64,000 nucleotides of DNA from Candidatus Eremiobacterota bacterium (GTDB taxonomy: Bacteria > Vulcanimicrobiota > CADAWZ01 > Ess09-12), in contig JAVHLM010000010.1 of the NCBI GenBank assembly GCA_031082125.1, positions 62,001-126,000 on the forward strand. Reading direction: 5' to 3'. How positions within the stretch are numbered: the stretch's first letter is position 1; each line of letters opens with the position of its first letter. Below, in pieces: positions 15,475 to 23,981 of the stretch. The position numbers and the translations under genes are program-made. The notes beneath the pieces were generated by a model. That model did no database searches and had not been told where the DNA came from. It saw nothing but the letters and a program-made list of their open reading frames with translations.

Positions 15475-17609
15475 TGCGGGCCCCCCACGTGAAACAGATT
15501 CTCCATGGCCTTCCCGTAGTCATGGTAGATAGCTTCGAGCCTTGCGGCGATTCTTTCTCTCAGGTTCTTCAGGGTGAAGCTCCGCCGCACGAGGAGCTGT
15601 CCCCGCGCGGCCTTCAGGAGGGCCTCTTCCCGGTGCTCATAGACATGGCGCATCAGGGCCCTGAGATGCTCGCGGGAGGGCTCAGCCCAGAGGCCCTGCC
15701 GGTGCTCGCCATGATCCCTTGACGAGGCCTCCACGAGGCGATACTCAACGAGGTACGAGTTGTCCTCAGAGAGAAAGTCAAGATGCCCGCCGAAGGCAGT
15801 GGCGATTACAGGCCTGCCGAGGCTCAGGGCCTCCAGGGCGGGGAGGCAGAAGCCCTCGCCGCGGCTCGGCACCACGTAGGCATGGCAGGTGCCGATGAAG
15901 TCGGCGAGCTCTTCGTCGGCCAGGTCCTCATAATAGAGAAAGAGGGGAGGAAAGCTCTTCTTTTTCACCGAGCGCCTTATCCCTTCCAGGAGCCCATGGA
16001 CGGCCTCCCTTGCCGCCAGCGGCGACAAGGCGCCATGAGGCTTCACCTTGAGGGCGAGGAGGACATCGTCCTCCCTGCGGAACTCCTCGTAATAGGCTCT
16101 CACAAGGATATCAAAGCCTTTGTACTCGTAAAGGGAGCCCAGGGCCATGAAACAGAAGCGGCTGTCGGGGAAATATCTCCTTCTCAGCGACGAAGGCGCG
16201 AACCTGCCCATGTCTACGGCGTAGGGCAGTATGTGGACCGGCACTCTCACGCCGGAATTGAAAAAGCTCTCGCGGCAGAACTCCGAGGGCACCCAGGCTT
16301 CATGCATGGAGTTGATGGCTGCCGCGGTTTCATGGGGAATGACGGTGGTCTCGCAGGCCGACACTTGGATGCGGTAAGGCCCCACGGGGTAGAGGAGAGG
16401 TCCTTTCCAGTAATGATGAAAATAGAGGTGGTGGCTTTCCCTGGAAAGAGCTGCTCCTCTAGGGTGAGCGCCTTCCCTGTCACAGACGGTGAGCCCATGG
16501 CCAAGCTCCCCGAGGGCCTTGACGCACTGGCGCGATACTGTGCCGAATCCCCCCTTGAGCTCAGTGGGGCCGTGCCAGAAGATTCTGTACCCTCTGTACG
16601 AAGCCTCTTCACCCTGGAGGAGAGGGCCGCAGGGGCCCTTGATTCTCCTGGCGGCCAGGAAAGCTCCTTCAATGAACGAGTAATCAAGGATGCTGCGGCA
16701 GGCTTTGTCCCTGGCGGCGGCGGCGCTCTCCCCGGGGGTTTCAAGGCATATCCTCTCGAGCCTCTCATAGTGCTCCCTCTGTGCCGAGGCTTCCCGGGCA
16801 GTATATGCCCTGAACGAGCAGGCCCTGGCGAGGGTCTCGCGCAGGTGTCCTGTTATCGTGGGGAAAGCCGATGCCTTCAGAGCCGCAGGGTGCTTGAGAA
16901 TAAACCTCACAAAAGATGCGCCGGCCTGGAAATAATTGGTGCAGGCCTCCCTTATGGAGAGCTCCCTGTAATGCCACGCCCGTGCCCCTTTTGCATACCT
17001 CAGGGTGACACCCGCGTCCTTCACAAGGCGGAAGCCCAGCTCCAGGTCCTCAAAGCCGTAAAGGGTGAACTGCTCGTCGAAAAAACCGGCCTTTTCGATA
17101 GCCTCCCTGTGCACTGAAAGGTTGCAGGTGACAGTGCCATATTCCAGAGCTTTGCCGTCATGCTGCCCCCTGAAGGTCTCCGCGAGGTGGAGGCGGTCGG
17201 CAGGTGACGTGCCGGGGCAGGGGAGCACCTCGCCCAGCACGGCGCTTCCCGGGTATCTCAGGTGCATCTCCCAGTGGGCCTTTGCAAGCTGAGGCTCGGG
17301 GAGCACGTCATCATCAAGGAAGATGAGAAGCCTCCCTCTTGATTCCCTTATTCCCCTGTTCCGGGCAGCGGCACGGCAACGCTTTTTCTCGGTGACCACT
17401 TTATGGCTGAAGGGGAGCGCGAGGAGCCACTCTTCGGGGATGGTCTTCTCTGAGTTGTTTACCACGATGACTTCAAGCTGCCGGGGAGGATACATGAGAA
17501 GGGCCGCGTTTTGCAGGGTGTGCCGAAGGCCGTCGTGGGCCATGGCCGAGGGAATGATGAGGCTCACTTCAATGGCTTCCCTTGTTCTTGAGGCTTTTCC
17601 GCGGTCCAT
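15471..17609 (-). CDS. Two-domain glycosyltransferase: GT2 plus GT4
   Basis: 712 residues. The N-terminal GT2 domain has VSLIIPSAMAHDGL, EVIVVNNSEKT and LIFLDDDVLPEPQ. The C-terminal GT4 domain (about 340-700) has EAWVPSEFCRESFFNSGV, MALGSLYEYKGFDILVRAYYEEF and the intact donor motif GEGFCLPALEALSLGRPVI. Its tail, LMRHVYEHREEA, is shared with the GT4 protein at 2137-3228. Two active sites in one chain suggest that two successive sugars are added to the same acceptor. The gene abuts the methyltransferase gene (stop at 17610) and overlaps the next glycosyltransferase by 4 bp. Sugar and linkage cannot be predicted. Confidence 0.88.
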   Translation of the reverse strand: MDRGKASRTREAIEVSLIIPSAMAHDGLRHTLQNAALLMYPPRQLEVIVVNNSEKTIPEEWLLALPFSHKVVTEKKRCRAAARNRGIRESRGRLLIFLDDDVLPEPQLAKAHWEMHLRYPGSAVLGEVLPCPGTSPADRLHLAETFRGQHDGKALEYGTVTCNLSVHREAIEKAGFFDEQFTLYGFEDLELGFRLVKDAGVTLRYAKGARAWHYRELSIREACTNYFQAGASFVRFILKHPAALKASAFPTITGHLRETLARACSFRAYTAREASAQREHYERLERICLETPGESAAAARDKACRSILDYSFIEGAFLAARRIKGPCGPLLQGEEASYRGYRIFWHGPTELKGGFGTVSRQCVKALGELGHGLTVCDREGAHPRGAALSRESHHLYFHHYWKGPLLYPVGPYRIQVSACETTVIPHETAAAINSMHEAWVPSEFCRESFFNSGVRVPVHILPYAVDMGRFAPSSLRRRYFPDSRFCFMALGSLYEYKGFDILVRAYYEEFRREDDVLLALKVKPHGALSPLAAREAVHGLLEGIRRSVKKKSFPPLFLYYEDLADEELADFIGTCHAYVVPSRGEGFCLPALEALSLGRPVIATAFGGHLDFLSEDNSYLVEYRLVEASSRDHGEHRQGLWAEPSREHLRALMRHVYEHREEALLKAARGQLLVRRSFTLKNLRERIAARLEAIYHDYGKAMENLFHVGGPQ

Positions 17610-19325
17610 TTACTGCACCTGCCGGTCTGCGGCGGGAGGCACTTTTTCGAGCCCCAGCGCGCTGATTTCCAGTCCGTCGCCCCGGCTTTCCTCGCCAGGA
17701 AGGGAAAGCGTGACTTTCAGCGGGTCTTCAAACCTCTCCTCGAGAGGCTCGGGAAAAAGGAATGCCAGGGTCTGCCACTCTTTTCCCGCCGCGAGGCCCT
17801 TCTCCATTTCATGCCCATCGGCGTGCACATGGAGCATCAGGGGACCATCGGCGCTGCCGCTCCTTCTGCAGGTGATCATGAGAGCTGTCTCGCCGCCCCC
17901 TGGATAGAGGGTCACCGATGCCCTGTCCTTCAGCGGCCGCACGGAAGGGGGAGCGCACTCCAGGGGCCCCCATCCCTCCCCCAGCAGCAAGGGCTCGTTT
18001 TCTCCCATGGTGAGCCTGTCACCTCTGAAGAGGCGCATTGCCACAAGGGCAATACCAAGGATACGCCGATCCTCGCTTGAGGGGTCAACCTCCCGGGGCA
18101 CATAGGTTTTTCCTGCAGTTATCACGATTTTTCTCAGGGTGTCCCTTGATTCGGGGAGGAGGAGCACCATGTGATAGCGATCCTGGAATGCTTCTCTCCT
18201 GCTGAAATGAAGGAGGTGAAGGGCCTCTCCCTTTCCCGTGGCGAGCCGCGGCACGGCGGCTTCCCCTTCAATCACGGGGATGATGAGCTCAAGGGAGAGA
18301 AGCCTGAGGGGCAGTGATGCCCTGAGATAGACTTCGCCGCTTGAGCCTGCCCAGCGGTAATGAAAGCCCGAATATTCCCCCCCATGCCATCCTTCGCCAA
18401 GCTGGATGCCGTCGTTGAAGCCCGCCTCCACAAAATCAAGCAGAAATGCCCTGTGGGCTGCCACGGCGGGCGGGAGGGAAGGCACGATCCCGCAGGCTTC
18501 CTCCTCTTCACTCTCCGAGGAGTAGATGCCCCGGGGGAAGGCGTAGGCCCGCTCTCCCTCCTTTTCGGCAATGATGAAGAGGTGGTCGTGGTGCTCCTCT
18601 TTCGGCGCCCCGGGAAAAAGATTGACAAGGAGCTCCTTGAGCGATGAGAATACCCTTCGCTGAAGGGTGTTGAAGGGCTTCACGTCCTGCGGGGCACTTT
18701 CAGTCACCTTGAAGTGATGGGCTTCCAGCAGCTCCTTTACCTCGGCCCTGGAGAACTCCCTGCAGAGGGTTCCCCGGAGACCCAGGCCGGAGTAAGGGGG
18801 ATAGATATTCTCCCCGCGGAAGAGCTTCAGTATATTTGAGGCCGAGAGGGCATTGGGCGTGGACAGGAAGAGAAAGCCGCCCTTTCTGAGGACCCTGTGG
18901 AGCTCCGCAAGAACAAAGGAGGGGTTCTCCGTGAGATAATGAAGGGCCTCGTAGAGCAGGGCGCCGTCGTAAGTCTCATCGGGAACGGGGAAGTGCTCAT
19001 GCTCGATATGGAAGGTCAGGGACGGGAAAGAAATCTTCTCTCCTTTTCCTGTCGTGACGCCCCTGTGGAAGCCGGTGGGGCACAGGGCGCCGTCTTCCCA
19101 GCGGAACACCGTATCAACGGCAAAGTCCGAAAACCGTGAGAGGAGCGCCGCAAGGAAATAGGGATAGGCCATCACATCCAGCAGTCTTCCCGACGCTCTG
19201 TATGCCCTGAGGAAATCAAAGGCCCGCGAGAGCTTCACCGCCTCTTCCTCGCCGATAATTCCGAGGGAGAGGAGCGTCTGGTACTCCCTGAGGCCGTACA
19301 GAAAATCGAGCTGCTTTGTATCCAT
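17610..19325 (-). CDS. SAM-dependent methyltransferase with long C-terminal extension
   Basis: 571 residues. About residues 95-225 form a class I methyltransferase: YDGALLYEALHYL, ELHRVLRKGGFLFLSTPNALS, then GLRGTLCREFSRAEVKELLEAHHF. This is the usual UbiE/Methyltransf_11 order, although the glycine-rich SAM loop is not obvious upstream. The C-terminal 300 residues contain two weakly similar beta-rich stretches, each beginning LGEGW (about residues 325 and 445). They may be carbohydrate-binding-type sandwiches; this is inference. It is the first gene of the operon with two glycosyltransferases and PqqD, so a methylated glycan or capping reaction is plausible. No strong ribosome site precedes the ATG. 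Confidence 0.75.
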   Translation of the reverse strand: MDTKQLDFLYGLREYQTLLSLGIIGEEEAVKLSRAFDFLRAYRASGRLLDVMAYPYFLAALLSRFSDFAVDTVFRWEDGALCPTGFHRGVTTGKGEKISFPSLTFHIEHEHFPVPDETYDGALLYEALHYLTENPSFVLAELHRVLRKGGFLFLSTPNALSASNILKLFRGENIYPPYSGLGLRGTLCREFSRAEVKELLEAHHFKVTESAPQDVKPFNTLQRRVFSSLKELLVNLFPGAPKEEHHDHLFIIAEKEGERAYAFPRGIYSSESEEEEACGIVPSLPPAVAAHRAFLLDFVEAGFNDGIQLGEGWHGGEYSGFHYRWAGSSGEVYLRASLPLRLLSLELIIPVIEGEAAVPRLATGKGEALHLLHFSRREAFQDRYHMVLLLPESRDTLRKIVITAGKTYVPREVDPSSEDRRILGIALVAMRLFRGDRLTMGENEPLLLGEGWGPLECAPPSVRPLKDRASVTLYPGGGETALMITCRRSGSADGPLMLHVHADGHEMEKGLAAGKEWQTLAFLFPEPLEERFEDPLKVTLSLPGEESRGDGLEISALGLEKVPPAADRQVQ

Positions 19326-19422
19326 TGCCTGCGTCTCTTTTCAGGATCAATTCTTTTGAGGCGTGATAAATTCCTATCGGATGATCAGGCAGGGCTCTCT
19401 TGCCTCGCAGTCAGTGCCCGGA

Positions 19423-19884
19423 TCACCATTTCAGCCTTACAGACATTTTCCCGAGGGATGTCAGCTCGATATGGCACTCCTCCGTGAGAATGCCTTCGAG
19501 GGATCGTACAAGCATCTTTTTCATGAGCTCCCTCAGGAGGCTCTCGTCCTCGCTCTCTTTTCTGAAGCCGGGAAAGAGCACGGGGGGAGTGATATTCTCA
19601 GAGGTGGAGAGGGAGAGCAGCGTTTTTTTCGCCCTTTCGTCAAGGGAGGCAATGTCATCCTTGAGCCTCAGCAGGGCATCCTCAACAAGCTTGCAGGCCT
19701 CATCGCCTTTCAGGGATAGTTTCCCCCCGCCGGGGACTCTTACCTTGACGGCAGCGGTCCCGCCTATCTTTGCCGCCAGGGGCTCGCGGTAGATGAGGAA
19801 GAGAAAGCAGAGTACTGTTGCAGGGATAGCGATGCTGCATATCCTGATAACAAAATCCAGCATAAGCTCAAGCTGCGGATCCAT
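19423..19884 (-). CDS. Single-pass membrane protein of unknown function
   Basis: 153 residues. The start is ATG 19884, placed 7 bp after GGAGGTG; the codon before it is TTG. One hydrophobic segment (about residues 9-32, IRICSIAIPATVLCFLFLIY) is followed by a mostly polar, helical body. This contains LSLKGDEACKLVEDALLRL and a C-terminal stretch with LLRELMKKMLVRSLEGIL. I do not recognise the family. The small intergenic space before the methyltransferase gene (19326-19422) shows nothing. The region upstream (19885-20036) has a near-duplicated GGGGAGCTGCCGGGT/GGGGAAGCTGCCGGGT pair and leads into the divergent M48 gene promoter. Confidence 0.65.
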   Translation of the reverse strand: MDPQLELMLDFVIRICSIAIPATVLCFLFLIYREPLAAKIGGTAAVKVRVPGGGKLSLKGDEACKLVEDALLRLKDDIASLDERAKKTLLSLSTSENITPPVLFPGFRKESEDESLLRELMKKMLVRSLEGILTEECHIELTSLGKMSVRLKW

Positions 19885-20036
19885 CAAGAATCACCTCCAT
19901 AACCAGGGGAGCTGCCGGGTCTCCAAAAAGCCGGGGAAGCTGCCGGGTTTCTCATGATAATAAAGTGATTCGCCGGGGAGAGATGGTTTCCATCCAGAGA
20001 GCGAGAACTCCCGGCTTTTGAAAGCCTGCCAAAATA

Positions 20037-20080
20037 TTAACACTTTGCTAATGTCAAGGCACCGCTTTCCATGGTAGAAT
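20037..20080 (+). promoter_or_regulatory. 11-bp direct repeats followed by a -10-like box, upstream of the M48 protease gene
   Basis: TTAAC at 20037 and CTAAT at 20048 are spaced exactly 11 bp; a weak third copy, GCACC, is at 20059. TAGAAT at 20075-20080 follows 11 bp after the third copy and could be a -10 box. No good -35 hexamer is seen, as expected if an activator binds the repeats. It belongs to the set of 11-bp arrays described under findings. Confidence 0.4.
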
Positions 20081-20152
20081 TATCGTGGCATGAGAGGGCG
20101 GCGGGTCTCCCCTGGTGAAACTGCCGTCAACATGCCGGAAGGAAGGCCGGAA

Positions 20153-21019
20153 ATGAGATATATAAGCGTCTGCCTGCTTTTCATACTGCTTCTTGCCTCC
20201 CCGCTCTGGGCCGATACTTCGGAGCAGCAGAGAATCGCTCTTTCAGATCAGATGATGAAGGATATCCACAGGACTTATGGGTCTACGTCTGATATTCCCG
20301 AAGAGTGGCCCCTCACGCAGGTCTTCAGGAATCTCGTGGCCCATGCAGGCCGCAAGAATATAAACTACCGGCTGAGAGTCGTGGACAGCTCAAGAATAAA
20401 TGCCTATGCCCTGCCCGACGGGAGAATCGTATTTTTCTCCGAGCTCATCAAGTCGCTGCCTACCGATGATATGGCCCCCCTTGCCTGGGTGGCCGCCCAT
20501 GAGATCTCCCATATCGAGATGCGCCATGGAGAAAAGCAGATGACGCGCTCCCTCGCTTCCGGTATTCTGCTGTCGCTGGTGCTGGGAAGGGCCAGCGGCT
20601 GGGTGCAGGCTGTCGGGGGCATAAGCTATGGGCTCCTGATGTCGGGATATTCCAGGGTTGATGAATACGAGGCAGACAGGAAGGCCCTGGAGCTCATGAG
20701 GGCATCGGGGTATGACCCCAATGGGGCCCTTACGACCCTCAGGCTCTTCCAGGACCTGGAAGGCAGGAGAAGAGGCATGCGCGTATTCCCCACCCATCCA
20801 CGGGCCGGTGACCGCATGAGCAGCGTCGTGGCCTGGATGCAGGGCAGCGGCGTCGCCGTGAGCGGCGCAGGCGGCCAGGGCGCCGGAGCGCCTGCGGGCG
20901 GCCAGGGGCAGCAGGTGACGACCTTCTCTCTCGATCCGATAGACCTCACCCTCGATCCCCCCAGGCCCCTCGAAAGGGAAAGGACGGTCAACACCGCCAT
21001 TGTCCCCGCCGGGCAGTAA
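20153..21019 (+). CDS. M48-family zinc metalloprotease, exported
   Basis: 289 residues from ATG 20153, chosen because a signal peptide begins there (MRYISVCLLFILLLASPLWA) and GGAAGG lies upstream; longer starts at 20090 and 20132 would bury the signal. The zinc motif HEISH is at 116-120, and the third-ligand glutamate is in EYEAD (E173). HPRAGDRMS near residue 225 is the typical family tail motif. A Gly/Ala/Gln-rich linker follows (about 245-265). BepA/LoiP-type periplasmic proteases of this family control outer-membrane protein quality. With no further membrane segment, a periplasmic enzyme is likely. The gene is monocistronic and converges on the HD-GYP gene. Confidence 0.88.
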   Translation: MRYISVCLLFILLLASPLWADTSEQQRIALSDQMMKDIHRTYGSTSDIPEEWPLTQVFRNLVAHAGRKNINYRLRVVDSSRINAYALPDGRIVFFSELIKSLPTDDMAPLAWVAAHEISHIEMRHGEKQMTRSLASGILLSLVLGRASGWVQAVGGISYGLLMSGYSRVDEYEADRKALELMRASGYDPNGALTTLRLFQDLEGRRRGMRVFPTHPRAGDRMSSVVAWMQGSGVAVSGAGGQGAGAPAGGQGQQVTTFSLDPIDLTLDPPRPLERERTVNTAIVPAGQ

Positions 21020-21051
21020 AACAGTAATCTGGCCCTGCTCCTGGGCGCTCC

Positions 21052-23334
21052 TCATTCCTCGCCGCGGGGGGAGAGATCAAGGTTCTCCACCTCGGAGTAC
21101 AGGCCTACTTCCTCGATAACGGAGGGATCGAGCCTTTCGAGCTCCCCGATGAAGGCCGTGACCACCCCGGGATCAAAGAGCGTTCCCGAGCCCTCCTTCA
21201 GGATGGCAATGGACTTCTCCCAGGTGAAGCCCTCCTTGTAAGGGCGGTCTGTCACGAGGGCATCGTAGACATCGGCCACGGAGATTATCCTTGAGATAAG
21301 GGGAATCTCCTCACCTTTCAGGCCGTCAGGATAGCCCCTGCCGTCCCACTGCTCATGGTGGTGCCTCACGTAAGGCGCTATATGGGAGAAGGCCTCGATG
21401 CACTCGAGGAGCTCGGCGCCTGTGGCGGGATGGCCCTTTATGGCCTCGAACTCGTCTTCGTCGAGCTTGGCGCTCTTGTGGAGCACCGAGAGCCTCACGC
21501 CGATTTTCCCTATGTCATGGAAAAATGCGGCGAGCCTCAGGTCCTCTTTCCCCTTTTCATCGAGGCCGCAGGCGTCGCCCACAAGGCGGCAATATTTCGC
21601 AACCCGCTCGGTGTGGCCCTTGGTATAGGGATCCTTTGCTTCAAGGGCGAAGGCGAGGGAATAGATAAGCTCAAGGTGAAAAGCCTGGAGCTTCCTGAGG
21701 GAGAGAAGGAGGAGGCGGGCTGCCCTTCTGGTCCTGTCAAGGAAATAGGCCATCACCGATGCTACAAAACCCACAGCAGTGATGTAAAGCATGTTCCACT
21801 GCGTGAGGGATGTCGGCTCATGAGGATAGAGGGTGAAGATGATAAGGTAAAGGGAGAAGGCGCCGCCTATGATGCCTGCAGGGAAATAGGCGAGGCTCGC
21901 CGCTGCCGGCGACTCCCAGAAAGGTGAGTGCCCTTTCCTCAAAAATGCCAGTATTTTCTCGGCAAGGGGGCTAACGAGAAATATCACGAAACCGATAAAG
22001 AGCCCCTGGCACAGCGAGGACACTATTCTCATGGGCTCACCGCGCAGCGCAAAGATGGAGAACCCCACGAGCAGGCCGAGCAGGAGCCCGGCGGCAAGGG
22101 CATAGAGAAGGGCGCTCAGGGCCTGGTGCCTCTCCTGGCCGAAAAGAAGGTAGAATCTTCTCATGGTGCCGATTCTCTTCGCGGTGCCGGTAATCTCAAA
22201 AGCGGCGTCGAAATCCCTTTCCTGGCGGTCAAGGAAGCCTTCAGGCTCAATCATGGAGCGGATCTCCCCGGGGGTGGGCAGGGTAAAGGAGCCGGGATCT
22301 CCTATCAGACCTGACAGGTGCTTCACCACCTCGCCGTCAAACTGGCTTCCTGAAAGATCAACAAGCTCCTGGAGGGCTTCCTCGGCAGTCCTTGCCTTCC
22401 TGAAGGGCGTGTCGGTGGTCATGGAGTCAAAGGCCTCGGCGGCGATTATGATCCGGGAGCCCAGGGGCACCTTGTCGCCGGGGACCTTCTTGTAGCCTTT
22501 CCCGTCAGACCTCTCGTGGTGGAACTGGATGAGCTTGATGATGGTGGTGAACTCCCTGAGAGGCTTCAGGATTTTTTTGGCGATGTCGGGGTGGCTTTTC
22601 AGCACTTTCCATTCTTCCCCGGTGAGGGGCTCCTCCTTGAGGAGTATTTTTTCGCTTATCCCGATTTTCCCGATGTCATGGAGGAGGGCCGCCCTCGCGA
22701 TAGTGCGCTGAAGGTCGTCATCGAGGCCCATCCTTTTTGCCGTGCCAAGGGCATACCAGGCCACTCTCTCGCTGTGGCCCCTGTTGTAGGGCTCGATGAC
22801 GTCAAGGCTGCTGTTGAGCGATATGACAATCTGCCGGTATTCCCTTTCAAGGAGCTCCATGGAGTTCCTGATGAGGTCCTGGACCCTTGCGTGGCCTTCG
22901 AGAAAAAGGCCGATTGCCACCGTGGAGATGGTGATGCCGAGAACCCAGGTGAAATGGGCGCCCCCGAGCCTGAACACAAAGAGCTCCGCCATGACGCCGG
23001 CAAGGGTGCTCCCTGCGGGGAAGACCACCAGGTGCACCAGGGTGCGCTTCACCACGTCTCTCCTGAAGCGGCTGATGAGCCTGTCAGAGAGGTAGATGAT
23101 AAGGGCCAGGCAGGCGCCCACGAAGGCACCTGCCGTGAGTATGACGGGAACACGGACAAGGCTGAAAAGGGAGTATGAGACAAAAAAGGCGATAATAAGG
23201 GAGGTCGCCCATGAGAGGAGGAAAAAGTCGGCGGCCCGCTTCCACGACTCCCCTGCGGGGCCCTTGAAAAGGGAGCTCAGGCTTTTTCGTTTCATAATAA
23301 GAAAAGAAATTCGCCGGAAGGCGCAGGATACCAT
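21052..23334 (-). CDS. Membrane protein with two HD-GYP domains (cyclic-di-GMP phosphodiesterase type)
   Basis: 760 residues, or 747 from the ATG at 23295; neither start has a clear ribosome site. The order is about 3-4 membrane segments, HD-GYP 1 (about 175-350), a second membrane block of 3-4 segments (about 400-515), then HD-GYP 2 (about 545-735). Domain 2 is canonical: FHDIGKIG, HHHEQWDGRGYPDGLKGEEIP and SVADVYDALVTDRPY. Domain 1 keeps LLHDIGKIG and HHERSDGKGY but has AAEAFDSMTTDTPF, with Glu in place of the usual Asp of ADxYD. Domain 1 may therefore be impaired, or bind metal differently. Two copies of the whole membrane-HD unit suggest an internal duplication. It presumably hydrolyses cyclic di-GMP at the inner membrane. 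Confidence 0.88.
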   Translation of the reverse strand: MVSCAFRRISFLIMKRKSLSSLFKGPAGESWKRAADFFLLSWATSLIIAFFVSYSLFSLVRVPVILTAGAFVGACLALIIYLSDRLISRFRRDVVKRTLVHLVVFPAGSTLAGVMAELFVFRLGGAHFTWVLGITISTVAIGLFLEGHARVQDLIRNSMELLEREYRQIVISLNSSLDVIEPYNRGHSERVAWYALGTAKRMGLDDDLQRTIARAALLHDIGKIGISEKILLKEEPLTGEEWKVLKSHPDIAKKILKPLREFTTIIKLIQFHHERSDGKGYKKVPGDKVPLGSRIIIAAEAFDSMTTDTPFRKARTAEEALQELVDLSGSQFDGEVVKHLSGLIGDPGSFTLPTPGEIRSMIEPEGFLDRQERDFDAAFEITGTAKRIGTMRRFYLLFGQERHQALSALLYALAAGLLLGLLVGFSIFALRGEPMRIVSSLCQGLFIGFVIFLVSPLAEKILAFLRKGHSPFWESPAAASLAYFPAGIIGGAFSLYLIIFTLYPHEPTSLTQWNMLYITAVGFVASVMAYFLDRTRRAARLLLLSLRKLQAFHLELIYSLAFALEAKDPYTKGHTERVAKYCRLVGDACGLDEKGKEDLRLAAFFHDIGKIGVRLSVLHKSAKLDEDEFEAIKGHPATGAELLECIEAFSHIAPYVRHHHEQWDGRGYPDGLKGEEIPLISRIISVADVYDALVTDRPYKEGFTWEKSIAILKEGSGTLFDPGVVTAFIGELERLDPSVIEEVGLYSEVENLDLSPRGEE

Positions 23335-23423
23335 TCAGGCCGTGGAATAAAAGGATTTGCCGTGGAGGCCGGATAAAATAACAGGTCCTGTGAAGGTCCT
23401 GGTGACGTGGAGGTGGAGGAGAG

Positions 23424-23981
23424 ATGGCCATTGAAGTTTCGGTGTTCCAGGGGAGCGCCCTTGAGGTGAAGGGCATGGCGGCCCTTGTCATCCCTGCAAA
23501 CAGGCAGCTCTCGCTGGGCTGGGGCTCCCACCTGTCGGAGCTGGTGAGAAAGGAGGCAGGAAGCGCCATCGAGAGAGAGGCTCTCGAGGCTCACCCCGGC
23601 GGCATTGCCCTGGGCGAAGCGGTGCTTACCGGCGCCGGCAGCCTCAGGAACTTCACCCATATAATCCATGCCGCGGTGCTTGACAAGTATGACTTCAACC
23701 CCCTTTTCCTGCTCCGGCTCAAGGAGCGGACCAGCAGGGACGTCCTCGCCAGGGCCGTGCACTCATCGCTCGAAGCGGCTGCGAAAGCCGGCATAGGGAG
23801 CCTGGTCTTCACCCCCATGGGCGCCGGTATCGGCGGCATGGCTGACGGTGCATGCGCTGTCGTAATGCGCGATGCCATCAGGGCCTTTGATCAATCAACG
23901 CCTGAGTCACCTGTGAGGAATTTAGTGATTGCGTGCCTTGGCGAAAAGACTGCCGGCGTCTTCAGGAAGGCTTTTGCGTAG
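23424..23981 (+). CDS. Macro domain protein
   Basis: 185 residues, a stand-alone domain. ALVIPANRQLSLGWGSHLSE gives the usual ligand-loop Asn and Gly pattern. GIALGEAVLTGAGSLRNFTHIIHA and FTPMGAGIGGMADGACA give the second phosphate-binding loop. Macro domains bind or hydrolyse ADP-ribose and its derivatives. GGAGGAGAG lies just before the ATG. The 3' end overlaps the convergent zinc-ribbon gene by 20 bp. No ADP-ribosyltransferase or sirtuin is encoded nearby, so a partner system is not visible. Confidence 0.85.
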   Translation: MAIEVSVFQGSALEVKGMAALVIPANRQLSLGWGSHLSELVRKEAGSAIEREALEAHPGGIALGEAVLTGAGSLRNFTHIIHAAVLDKYDFNPLFLLRLKERTSRDVLARAVHSSLEAAAKAGIGSLVFTPMGAGIGGMADGACAVVMRDAIRAFDQSTPESPVRNLVIACLGEKTAGVFRKAFA

